Assembly: GCA_029204225.1 (NCBI GenBank)
Contig: CM055097.1
Span: 52,254,924 to 52,318,923 of the forward strand
Length of the DNA: 64,000 bases
Origin: Diphasiastrum complanatum
Lineage: Eukaryota; Streptophyta; Lycopodiopsida; Lycopodiales; Lycopodiaceae
Direction of reading: 5' to 3'
In this document: positions 54,501 to 64,000 of the stretch, one piece after another
How the letters are laid out: every line of letters starts with the position of its first letter
How positions within the stretch are numbered: position 1 is the first letter of the stretch
The notes under the pieces: generated by a model
The model's database searches: none
The model's input: only the letters and a program-made list of their open reading frames with translations
What the model was told of the DNA's origin: nothing
Position numbers and translations under genes: made by a program

Positions 54501-55671
54501 TTGAGTTCATTGAATGTGACTCATTTGCAACACTTGTCAGATTTTGACACTTATTGTCATTGATGCCCATCTAGTATTCTTCGTTGGAGACTACGATTAT
54601 TCATCATTTACAACTTATATTGTTTTTATGTGATGCATACCTGTGATTGCGTCATAACTTGCTATGTACTTGTCTTTAGGGATAATCGATGAGCATGCTT
54701 TATGTTCCCCATCATGGAATGACACAAAAGTAGAGCCCCATTTTGATAAATAGACTACCATTCGAAGGATCCTTGACGGCGATAGTGATGGACAACTAAA
54801 GGTCAATTCAATCAAAATTCATGTTTGACAGAAAAGGAGCAACAGTCTTCACAGTTACCATAACAGAATCCTCCTCTCTAACTTTTACCATGATGATGTC
54901 AGTATGGGTCTAATTTGTTTTGCTAGAAGACAGCTGCAACAACGATATGAAGGGATTACAATTACAAATGACTTTAAGGACATTGGTATAATAAGTTAAC
55001 CTTATTAACTTTTCAAATGTCGCGATAAACTTCTTTAATTTGACATGCTTACCATAAAGCCAACCATAGCCAGGCGACCAACTTGACGTTCTTGGTTTCT
55101 GCCAAAGCCGAACCATGTGCCTGGTCCCCCCAAACCAAACTTTTGCCCCGGTTGTTCTTGTTGGTTTTCACCAGCAGATGCTTTAACTGCAAAAGTAACC
55201 ATTATCATGCATGTTAGAATACAAAACTAGCATACTAACTTATTTAGACTTCTTGAATTTATGTCGATAAAAGTATCATTGCCCATGTAATCTACGTCAA
55301 CAATTTTACATTATTACATGATGTTACAGAAAGCAACATTCTAAAACAGATATTTAACACTCTGCATCTTCTGAGGTTGTCTGAAAAATTCGTAGTGTAA
55401 AACTGGGTATTTTTAGAAACTTGAGAAACTTGAGCTCACTCGATGGCTGTTTGCAGCCCAGCTAAAGATAAAATTGAGGACACTGACCGGAAAGCTTGAG
55501 GACCCTTGTGTTTGTCCTCGTGTTTTGTGGAATTGTCGTGTTTTGTGGAATTGTGAGAAGGCGGAGAGGGCGAGCAGTAGGAGGGTGGCCCAGCTGAGAT
55601 GGCGCAACCGTTGCAGGTGAAGTGGGAAAAGAGTTGACACAATTGATTTGGAGAATGCAAAAAGTTGCCAT
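45554..55671 (-). CDS. LHC-superfamily (PsbS/ELIP/SEP-like) two-helix thylakoid protein, four exons
   Basis: Exons (minus strand): 55671-55488, 55186-55053, 46167-45883, 45607-45554; 218 aa, phases consistent, all junctions GT..AG. The start MATFCILQINCVNSFPTSPA opens a Ser/Thr/Pro/Arg-rich, acid-poor transit peptide of about 60 aa, ending near 'RVLKLSVKA'. An in-frame ATG at 55701 adds 10 basic residues. The mature part has 'RNQERQVGRLAMVGF', the first-helix motif of light-harvesting-like proteins (E-x-x-x-G-R-x-A-M-x-G-F), followed by 'EIITGKGVLGQLGI', closest to PsbS and SEP/ELIP helices. A second hydrophobic segment is 'FPFLAGFTFLLVGGLLGGYV'. It ends with a Pro-rich tail and 'KGREPYVSDLDDIPPPS'. 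Such proteins sit in thylakoid membranes and bind pigments or protect against excess light; this family member's role is inferred. The 8.9-kb intron splits the helix between GFM and AGIVM. No stop or frameshift. Confidence 0.87.
50331..51050 (+). pseudogene. Ty3/gypsy gag remnant
   Basis: The frame at 50331-50873 includes 'SEFFSKDKKERHPKVLLAWL', 'DQWTSHFSTQF' and 'KANTPTTWKELHHFFLPIL'. The overlapping frame adds 'AIMFLQGKPYTWWQDL', giving the Retrotrans_gag pattern (A-x-x-F-L-x-G-x-x-x-x-W-W; T-W-x-E-L-x-x-x-F). Frame changes show decay. Confidence 0.7.
51500..52330 (+). pseudogene. Ty3/gypsy integrase remnant
   Basis: In shifting frames: 'SLGNPQQKMRNNFDGFCDKTF' region (P-W-x-x-I-x-x-D-F-like), 'TNMAQFISTK', a D-x-x-x-F-x-x-like stretch near 51790, and the C-terminal 'EFEVKDWVYLHKTLWTRKFP', 'NLSPRYSVPYKIVN' (L-x-P-R-Y-x-x-P-Y/F). 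Many stops. Confidence 0.55.
52641..53340 (+). pseudogene. Ty1/copia pre-integrase and RNase H remnant
   Basis: 'SVSKSWHERFGHLNFKKY' (52720-52780) is the copia pre-integrase zinc motif start (L-W-H-x-R-x-G-H). It is followed after a deletion by 'GLFISQSKYAHELLKKFNLS', 'GSLIYLTTMRPDIAYVVSKV' and 'GDAEDRRSTTGYVLYKEG', from RT end and RNase H. Stops interrupt it. It sits between the gypsy integrase and the 3' repeat, so it may be a nested insertion or a recombinant. Confidence 0.75.
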
Positions 55672-55708
55672 TCCACCGCTGCCTTTTCTTCTTCTTTGCA
55701 CCTACATA

Positions 55709-55745
55709 AAAAAACTCCTCCTCCTCCTCCTCCTGCTCCTCTGAG
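55709..55745. repeat. (CCT)n / (AGG)n tract in the presumed 5' UTR
   Basis: A short trinucleotide run lies between the TATA-like box and the start codon of the LHC-like gene. Confidence 0.7.
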
Positions 55746-55769
55746 CCTGCCTTGGGCATCTTGTATGTA

Positions 55770-55778
55770 CTATATAAA
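55770..55778 (-). promoter_or_regulatory. TATA-like box of the LHC-like gene
   Basis: The minus strand reads TTTATATAG about 100 bp upstream of the chosen ATG (55671), leaving room for a short 5' UTR. Position and sequence fit a plant core promoter. No transcription start is shown. Confidence 0.45.
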
Positions 55779-55782
55779 TGGC

Positions 55783-55900
55783 CGGGCAAAGGCCATTTTG
55801 CCCAAAACGCCAAAACGATTTTCAAAAATTTTTAGGAAAAGCCCGGAACCGAGCTTAAAATTTTTGGAAAGCCGAACCAGGCAAAGTGGCCTTTACCCCG
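55783..55900. repeat. 118-bp foldback (MITE-like) upstream of the LHC-like gene
   Basis: CGGGCAAAGGCCATTTTGCC (55783-55802) and GGCAAAGTGGCCTTTACCCCG (55880-55900) are near-perfect inverted repeats. They sit directly upstream of the TATA-like box. The left arm is itself nearly palindromic. Confidence 0.6.
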
Positions 55901-57631
<1,731 letters not shown>

Positions 57632-57955
57632 GCACACGCGTGCACACACACATTGACCAATCACAATCATATATTAATTTCCTCCATCAATCATGCCACT
57701 AGATTAATCTACAACATATACATTACACATCCACAATATAAGGAAAGTCAATTTTCTATCATGTAGTTATCCCTTTTTCACACACAAATTAGGGTCCAAG
57801 TTTGGGCAGTTATTGCCATAGGTATCCAACTTGGTTGTGGTGGGGGACCTCCTTTGAATAACAAACATGTTTTTGTCTTCCTTCATTGTTCTCCTCTAGC
57901 TGGAATCCGAACTAACACTTGTTTGACACTCCAATCTAATAGTCTAGTAGTATAT

Positions 57956-58303
57956 GTCATATTAAGTAAGCCTAAGTTTATTTTACAGTTTTGTGACTAT
58001 TTTCCATTTTAGCAGCATGTTTTGAATTTTTTGTTTATATGACAATGTGTATGAGTGCCATGTTGACGGAACGTATTGTGTAGAGTCAAGATACGCGTCT
58101 CGTAATAGGGACCGTATTGCCATGCAACAGTACCCACCCTGTAAAAGTGAGAGTGTATATATGTACTGCTTTATCTCTTTTGTAAATACAATTCAAAAAG
58201 CATTCTCTTGGGTTGAGGAGTGGTCTTTCCTTCAGTTTGTGAATGTGACTGATGATGTGCTTGCTAAAGTAGCTAACTATTGTTGTCAGTAAGATCCGTG
58301 ACA
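57956..58303 (+). repeat. 5' LTR of copia family B
   Basis: About 348 bp, homologous to 32901-33221. It ends CCGTGACA and is followed at once by TGGTATTTGAGCC (58304-58316), a one- or two-base variant of the usual initiator-tRNA-Met primer-binding site. Confidence 0.75.
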
Positions 58304-59540
58304 TGGTATTTGAGCCTGGAAGTGGAGTAGTTATTGGTTAGCTTGGAGCAGAATTCTAGGAGAATTCAAGGAACCGTTTGCAATTAGTCAAGCAGACAAA
58401 TTAGTCAATATGCACTGTAGAACTATGTTCTAAGCATAAGCTATTGGCTTGACTTGGGTGCAAAGTTGTGAAATTGCCAAAATTTTGAGCTTATTGTAAT
58501 ACGTAAGTGTGCTTGACAAAATAGATTGTTTATAGTCAATTTTGCACCGATTAATATGTTGTCAACTCAAGCATCAACCCAGTTGTAGGGCAACCTCCAT
58601 CAAATGGCTATTTGCAAAAAGAATCACTGAAAGAAGGTTGCAGTTAGCCAAAGAGGCCTATGAAACCCCAATATCTCTCAATACTTGATCCTTTCAGGGG
58701 TTGTAAACAATTAATATTGGGTGCTTTGGTGCTGTAAAGCTGCTACTAACTGGCCATGGAAGGTCGTGGTCTAGGGAGAAAGAGATCACACATTATTAGC
58801 TTGTTGTCATAGCACGGAACAAGGAGGAGAGAAGAGGGTCAGGACAACATGAGAAGAGAGCCAAGATAGAATGTGCGTGTGCCCAATTGCGATGGTTTTG
58901 TAGCGTGTCGAAGGGCTTTGCGCACCAAAGATCCCGGTTGAGTGTGTGAGGGCACTAGCTTGAATACAACTCCAGCCAATTTTCGTGCATATGACAAATG
59001 GCCACAAAAGGCCTTATCATTGATAAATTTGGTCATGAAAGACCATGTTATTGCCCACATTAGTGAAGTTGTGGTGGAAAGAGGCACCTAGAACATAGTT
59101 TCAAATGGCAAACTCATCACGAATGATGTTCTTGAGGACCAAACTGATAAGTGTTCACCTGGAAAAAAATGAGAGGATATGGTTCTTATTTCACGCGAAT
59201 TGAGTAGTTATGAGACCCATTAATTGCTATTGTTGAACCAATAAGAGATATAGAGCTTGTTCACACAGCAATGACTGATCTATCTAAAAACTTCCAAATG
59301 TTTGCAAGCGGGTTCGAGGAAGAGATTACCAATGTTCGAGGATCTTCACATCATCCTATTATATGAAGAACATAGGCAAGAAGTGGTAAAATCTCGACAA
59401 CCCTCATCGGAAGAGCAAGCAATGCTAGCTAAGGGGAAGCATAAATACAAGAAACTCCCCAAGAAATCGTTTAATGATGTTGATGAAGAATCATCATTGT
59501 CTTGTTTTGAATTAGAAGTTTTTTCAAACTGAATTCTTGT
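58304..59540 (+). pseudogene. Ty1/copia leader and gag remnant (family B)
   Basis: After the primer-binding site and leader, coding pieces appear from about 58990. 'KALSLINLVMKDHVIAHISE' parallels the gag fragment at 4950-5255. Later, 'SRKRLPMFEDLHIILLYEEH' and 'KGKHKYKKLPKKSFNDVDEE' form the region before the knuckle. No zinc knuckle or pol follows: the copy is truncated near 59540. Confidence 0.65.
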
Positions 59541-59968
59541 AGTATTATCTTTTACTTGGACATTTAGATGAATATTCGTTGGCATGATTTTGGTTGTTGC
59601 AAGTTGCTAGCTTGTTTCATTAAATAATTTCATGGTATATTCCCATTTGTCCTTCTAAAGCTTCTCTTCACAATTGATAGCCAATTGCATCAACACTGAC
59701 ATAGATTATATTAAGCTCTAGTTGGAGTGGATCAAGATAACAGTGAGGATAAGATGACAACAAAAGTAGTAGTCCACAAAACTCAATCATTGTCTTATTT
59801 CCATTCAAAAGTAGGGATAGTCAATATGCCTTGCAATTTATTATTTCTTATTAGTGCACAGCTCAGCAGGACAGGGCCCCCAGTTGGGTCCCGACGTGCA
59901 GTCGGCCACGTCAGTGACATGTGGCACACTTGGCAGCCGCCTACTGTGGTGTTAGAAACTATTACACT
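59541..59968. other. Unassigned sequence before the edge gypsy element
   Basis: It may contain the end of the 5' LTR of the next element (59967 or so ends ATTACA). Since the 3' LTR lies outside the window I cannot delimit it. Confidence 0.35.
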
Positions 59969-60879
59969 AGTATCAGAGCCATCTCCATCCTAGGGGATTT
60001 AGTTTTTAGTAGTGGAGAAAGTAGCTATATTGCTCAGAACTTCTTCAAATTTTCAGAAATCTACAAGGCAGATCCAGTGCTGGAAGACTAGCTTTCTACT
60101 GTGAAAATCTCCATTGAATCATCTTCCTTTCAGTTGGAATATGGGTTAGATTTCTGAGACAGATCCATCGCTGTAGAGACAGCTATCTGACAAGGAAATC
60201 TCAATACAATCTTGAGTCATCTGAGCGGAAATCAAAGTTGTGTTGTAGCATAGATCCGTCGCTGCAATCTTAGAGATTTAGTTCCGATTTCCATGGGTAA
60301 ATTGCTAATATCTGAGTGGATTTTGGAAATGAAGTAAGGTACAGGTCCAGCGCTGCAAATTCAGGGTTTAAGCCTGATTTTGGAGAACCAACCTATGAAA
60401 TCTAGACCAGATTCAGAGTAGTAGGGACTTGGTGGACTAGCGTTTTTGGGATGCAGGTCTAGCGTGGGTCTTCCTAGTTGTTTATCTATATATTTTTCAA
60501 GCAGGGTTCGTGTCAGAGAAAGCATATTGACCAGTGAGCAGGGGACCTTTGAAATTCGGAAATTTGCAAGTGGATTTGGGCTTCAAATCGGGTTTTTCAG
60601 AACCAACACAGTAGCTGTCAGATCAACGAGGGGGGGATAGCAAAAAAAATTCAGATCTTTTGCATTTTTTTCGCCTCCTATTCGGATTTCTCAGAACCAC
60701 AAGTCTGAAAGCAGTTGAAAAAGAGCTAAGAGGGCTTTTCTTGATTCTCTCTATGGAAGTACAGTTCTCAGAAAGAGCTAAGTTTGCTTTCCTTTCTTTG
60801 TACAGTTGTAAATTAGTCTTTCTGACTTTTTTTTATCAGAAGTTAAGGTACCTCTCTTTCAGTTCTAAAAATTACCACT

Positions 60880-61873
60880 CCTCAGGGACCTGATCAACCC
60901 CCAGAGAGAGGCATCGATGAGCTTGAAACAGAAGCCTTGGCTTACAGTAAAGGAAAAGAACCAATGGAAATGGAAGAACAGGAACAGTTCATCGAAGAAC
61001 TCGACGAACTGGTTACCAAGGAGCAGTTTCTCCACTTGGTAACAAAAGTGGACGAACTGAAGTTGGCATTAGCCAATTTCAAGTCCAGTGTGGATGACTC
61101 GTTCACTGAACTCAAAGACTTATTGAGTTCCGCGAAAGGAAGCCTTCCCTCCACTTCTCAGTTTTCCCCTTCTCCACTTTCATCAGTTTCGGGTGAGACT
61201 TTGTGGTCTCACCCCAGTGTCTTTAAAGATTTAAAGCCTCCTACTTTTATTGGGGAAGAGAAGGATAGAAATGCAGATATTCTACAAACCTTCCTCAGCA
61301 AATGGAAGAACATTCATGCTCTTAAACAGACCCCTGACCATTTGCAAGCAATGGAGGCCAGTCTTTCCTTAGGGCCCATGGCCTATAAGTGGTGGTTAAA
61401 TCTCCAGGAGACTAGGCATACTCCCCGGTCATGGAAAGCTTTTGAAGAAGCTTTCCTAAGAGAATTCCTACCCGAAAATGAACTTGATAGAGCCTGGGAA
61501 GCCTGGGAAAGAACATTAATGGACAAGTCCCTTATCCAATATATCTTGCAGTACCGAGAAGCAATTTTAAAGATTAAAAATATGGATGATTATTAGAAAA
61601 TCAGGGGATTTGTTCGTGGAAGATGAATATAAAGTAGAGGTCCAGAGAAACTCGCCTACTACCCTTGAGCAAGCTCTCAGATATGCTCAAATCTATGATA
61701 ATTCAGTGGGTAGGCAGAGGGCAAGACAGAAGCCCCTTTCTGAGCAGCCTCCTCAGAAAGACTTTCAATTTAAAAAGAAATTTTTAAAAAGAAAGAAAGA
61801 AGATAAAGTTAAAGGTGAAGCTCCTCAAGAAACGCCTTTCACTCATACAGCCCTTAAAACCAGAAGATTTTGA
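60880..61873 (+). pseudogene. Ty3/gypsy gag
   Basis: The open frame from about 60880 reads 'PDQPPERGIDELETEALAYS', with no ATG at its start, so the initiation codon may be lost. A coiled region ('ELVTKEQFLHLVTKVDELKL') precedes the capsid-like domain ('DLKPPTFIGEEKDRNADILQ', 'SLSLGPMAYKWWLNLQETRH', 'SWKAFEEAFLREFLPENELD'). This matches Retrotrans_gag (A-x-x-W-W; W-x-x-F-x-x-x-F-x-x-x-F-x-P). A TAG at 61594 interrupts it, and a second frame continues to 61873 with a Lys-rich tail. A degenerate knuckle follows at about 61895-61945 ('CMGKGHTVRQC'). Confidence 0.85.
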
Positions 61874-62500
61874 AAAAGCCAAACAGGAACGTTTGTCCTT
61901 TGTGTGTATGGGCAAGGGACACACAGTCAGACAGTGTCCCAAGGGGCCTTTCACTAAAAAAGATAAGAAACAAGTTCATCTTGTTCAAACTGTAAGTTTT
62001 CCCAGTGACTCGCCAGCTTACGAGATCAAAGTGTATCATGAAGATCATGAACACTGTTGCCAGTTGACCTCTGCAATGCTAGCGAGACCCTTCAGCTTTG
62101 GGCCACTACGTATGCACAGGAAAGTTGGTAACCAGTCAGTAAGAGTTATGGTTGATGATGGGGCAACCCATAATTTCATCATCTACACCCTGGTTAAAAA
62201 GCTTAAACTTCCAGAAGTACCTAGTCAGCATAGGTACATAGTTTCACTAGCTAAGGGTGAAGATAAGAAAATCTGAAAAACTATGGTAAGTAACTTAAAT
62301 CTTGGTATTCAGGGGTAACAAGATGAAATAAACTTTCAGATAATGCACTTGGATCACATAGACATTGTTCTCGGGAGAGATTGGCTCTACAGTTTAGGAC
62401 CTTCCCTCCACAAAAATTATCAGGAAAACACCCTCAACTTTCAACATAAAGGCCGAGAGATCCAGTTGCATGGGGAGCATGATGTTCCCAACAGTCCTAT
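61815..62500 (+). pseudogene. Ty3/gypsy knuckle and aspartic protease
   Basis: The frame at 61815-62276 has 'LSFVCMGKGHTVRQCPKGPF' (knuckle missing its first Cys) and a protease segment 'VRVMVDDGATHNFIIYTLVK'. In it the canonical active-site D-S-G is D-D-G. After a stop at 62274 the flap and end region continues: 'HLDHIDIVLGRDWLYSLGPS' (I-L-G-x-D-W-L). The altered active site and the stop make it non-functional. Confidence 0.8.
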
Positions 62501-62559
62501 GGTCTGTAGTTCAGAGCTCTGTCAGCTAATCAGAGACGATGACCATCAGGTATATTTAT

Positions 62560-63600
62560 GTGACTTTCAGTTTATTCCTGAAGTTTCTATTTCTAGTTCT
62601 ATACAGCATAAAATCAGTAAATTAGAAACTTTATTATCTAAATTTAAAGATGTTTTTCCTGAAGATTTGCCACATGGTTTGCCACCTGGCAGAGAGGTAG
62701 ATCATGTAATAAACCTAGTACCAAGTACACCACCTGTTTCTAAACCTCCGTATCAGGTCAGCTGAACAGATGATGAGGAAATAACTAGGCAGTTAACAAA
62801 TTATCTTGGGAAAGGCCAAATTCAGACTAGTAGTTCACCATGGGCCTCACCAGTCCTATTGGTGAAAAAGAAAGAGGGGTCTATGCGTCTTTGCGTAGAT
62901 TACAGAGCCCTCAATAAAGTCACAATAAAGAATAAGTACCCTATGCCTCGGGCAGACGAGTTGTTTGATCAACTCGACGGGGCTAAATTTTTCAGTAAAA
63001 TAGACCTCAGATCGGGATATCATCAAGTCCGTATAAAATCGGAAGATGTCTCAAAAACAGCCTTTAGGACTCATCATGGTCATTATGAGTTTAAGGTGAT
63101 GCCATTTGGGCTCACAAATGCTCCAGCTACCTTTATGACCTTGATGAACAGTGTTCTCAGACCATATTTGGGTAAGTTTGTAGTCGTATTTTTAGATGAC
63201 ATCCTTGTCTACAGCAAAATAAGGAAGGAGCATCTAAAACACCTCAAATAGATGTTTCGACTGCTCAGAAAACATAAGCTTTATGCTAAACAATCCAAGT
63301 GGTGTGAATTCTTCATTGAAGAAGTAGCATATTTGGGTCACATTATCTCGTCAAATGGGATTAAGACGGACCCAAATAAGGTTAAAGCCATACTCAATTG
63401 GATGAGACCTCAAAATATTTTGGAACTTCAGATCTTTCTTGGTTTGGCGGGATACTACAGACGATTTGTCAAGGAATATGCTCAGATAGCAGTTCCCATG
63501 GCAAATATTCTTAAGGGGAAGGGAAAGGAGTTCATTTGGGAGTCCGCACAGCAGGAGAGCTTTGATGCTCTCAAAACAGCCTTAGCTACAGCACCAGTTT
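62560..63600 (+). pseudogene. Ty3/gypsy reverse transcriptase
   Basis: RT begins after 'DVFPEDLPHGLPPGREVDHV'. Landmarks are '[20 protein letters not shown]', '[20 protein letters not shown]', '[20 protein letters not shown]', '[20 protein letters not shown]', the catalytic '[12 protein letters not shown]' (L-D-D) and, after a TAG at 63249, '[20 protein letters not shown]' and '[20 protein letters not shown]'. The catalytic Asp pair is kept, but stops at 62763 and 63249 break the polyprotein. Confidence 0.92.
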
Positions 63601-64000
63601 TAAAGTCGTCGACCCCAATCAGCCATTTGTGATCGAAACAGATGCTAGCGACTTTGTAGTTGGTGCTGTACTAACTCAGGGTGGATGACCAGTTGCGTTC
63701 GAGAGTAAAAAACTCGAGCCAGTTCAGACTAGGTATAGTGCCTATGAAAAGGAACTCTTTTCTATAGTCCATGCCCTTAAGACTTGGAGGCATTATTTGT
63801 ATGGTGCCAACTTTGAGGTCCTGACAGACCATGAAAGTCTCAGATACCTTTGCAATCACCTTAGCTTAGAGGTCGGAAAGCTCGTTGGGCAGAGTTGATG
63901 CAAGGGTTTGATATGTCTATCAGATATAGATAGGAGAAATTCAATACAGTAGCAGATGCCCTTAGCAAAATGCCTATGGTAAACGAGCTGAGTTTTACTC
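63601..64000 (+). pseudogene. Ty3/gypsy RNase H (runs off the window)
   Basis: After a frame change near 63602: '[20 protein letters not shown]', stop, 'FESKKLEPVQTRYSAYEKEL', 'FSIVHALKTWRHYLYGANFE' and 'VLTDHESLRYLCNHLSL'. It has the E-T-D-A-S, E-K-E-L and T-D-H-x-S-L signatures of gypsy RNase H. It is similar to the isolated fragment at 5635-5815. Confidence 0.88.

Larger units (their letters stand above)
46748..54600. mobile_element. Possible outer LTR-element pair (old)
   Basis: 46748-46870 and 54478-54600 are direct repeats sharing TGGTCTACTCTTGAGTTCATTG, GTGACTCATTTGCAA and TAGT...TTGGAGA. They are diverged (roughly three quarters identical by eye) and lie 7.7 kb apart in the same orientation. 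They may be remnants of the LTRs of an old element into which the inner one inserted. LTR ends and target duplications are not defined. Confidence 0.45.
46168..55052 (-). other. Intron 2 (8.9 kb) of the LHC-like gene with nested LTR elements
   Basis: Donor GTAAGC follows GFM at 55052 and acceptor TATTGTAG precedes AGIVM at 46168. Inside are an outer pair of direct repeats (46748-46870 and 54478-54600), an inner LTR pair (49076-49300 and 53424-53659), gypsy gag and integrase remnants and a copia remnant. 47100-49075 and 53660-54477 hold nothing recognised. A plus-strand piece at 48254-48620 (frames with 'RLHDQMTELVHRVGTLDQSQ' and 'AKTCNLAFAPNEIQP') looks protein-like but unassigned. Confidence 0.88.
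59969..64000 (+). mobile_element. Ty3/gypsy retrotransposon, truncated by the window edge
   Basis: A primer-binding-site-like AGTATCAGAGCC (59969-59980) is followed by a 0.9-kb leader, then gag, protease, RT and RNase H in standard order to the right edge. Integrase and 3' LTR would lie beyond 64000. At least five in-frame stops or frameshifts (about 61594, 61870, 62274, 62763, 63249, 63605) show that this copy is inactive. Confidence 0.88.

Overview
This window looks like nuclear DNA of a land plant with a large, transposon-rich genome. It holds two interrupted housekeeping or plastid genes with canonical GT..AG introns, one of them encoding a protein that appears to carry a chloroplast transit peptide. 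It also holds plant-type Ty1/copia, Ty3/gypsy, LINE, CACTA and Penelope-like remnants, tRNA-like SINE heads, and several long pure (GA)n/(CT)n runs. The Penelope-like element, the methyltransferase-like remnant and the huge introns would fit a fern, lycophyte or other non-angiosperm better than a compact angiosperm genome. That placement is inference, and I cannot name the species.

Two host genes can be assembled, both on the minus strand. The first is VPS22/SNF8 (EAP30 subunit of ESCRT-II): seven coding exons between 8830 and 29720 encode 254 aa, and one intron is about 14.2 kb. The second, between 45554 and 55671, encodes a 218-aa thylakoid protein of the light-harvesting-like superfamily with a PsbS/ELIP/SEP-type helix. 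It has four exons and an 8.9-kb intron.

Layout. 1-8.8 kb: intergenic DNA with LINE, copia and gypsy debris, a minisatellite and a SINE head. 8.8-29.7 kb: VPS22. Its 4.8-kb intron holds SINE heads and a diverged duplication. Its 14.2-kb intron holds an internally deleted copia element, a second inverted copy of the same family, a gypsy gag-protease remnant with three zinc knuckles, and a decayed Penelope-like element with a GIY-YIG-like domain N-terminal to the reverse transcriptase. 30-45 kb: a GC-rich island, a 4-coumarate:CoA ligase exon fragment, a copia 3' end with LTR, an amino-methyltransferase-like remnant, divergent CACTA transposase remnants, gypsy integrase, LINE RT, a G-box tandem repeat, and an unrecognised decayed coding block at 42.2-43.7 kb. 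45.5-55.7 kb: the LHC-like gene, whose large intron holds nested LTR elements. 56-64 kb: a long (CT)n run, a copia LTR with primer-binding site and gag, and a Ty3/gypsy element running off the right edge with gag, protease, RT and RNase H recognisable despite several stops.

Nearly all mobile-element coding regions are broken by stops, frameshifts or deletions, so the functional content is probably just the two host genes. The most unusual items are the GIY-YIG/RT element, the inverted copia pair inside the VPS22 intron, the methyltransferase-like remnant with its 36-bp exact repeat, and the unrecognised coding block.
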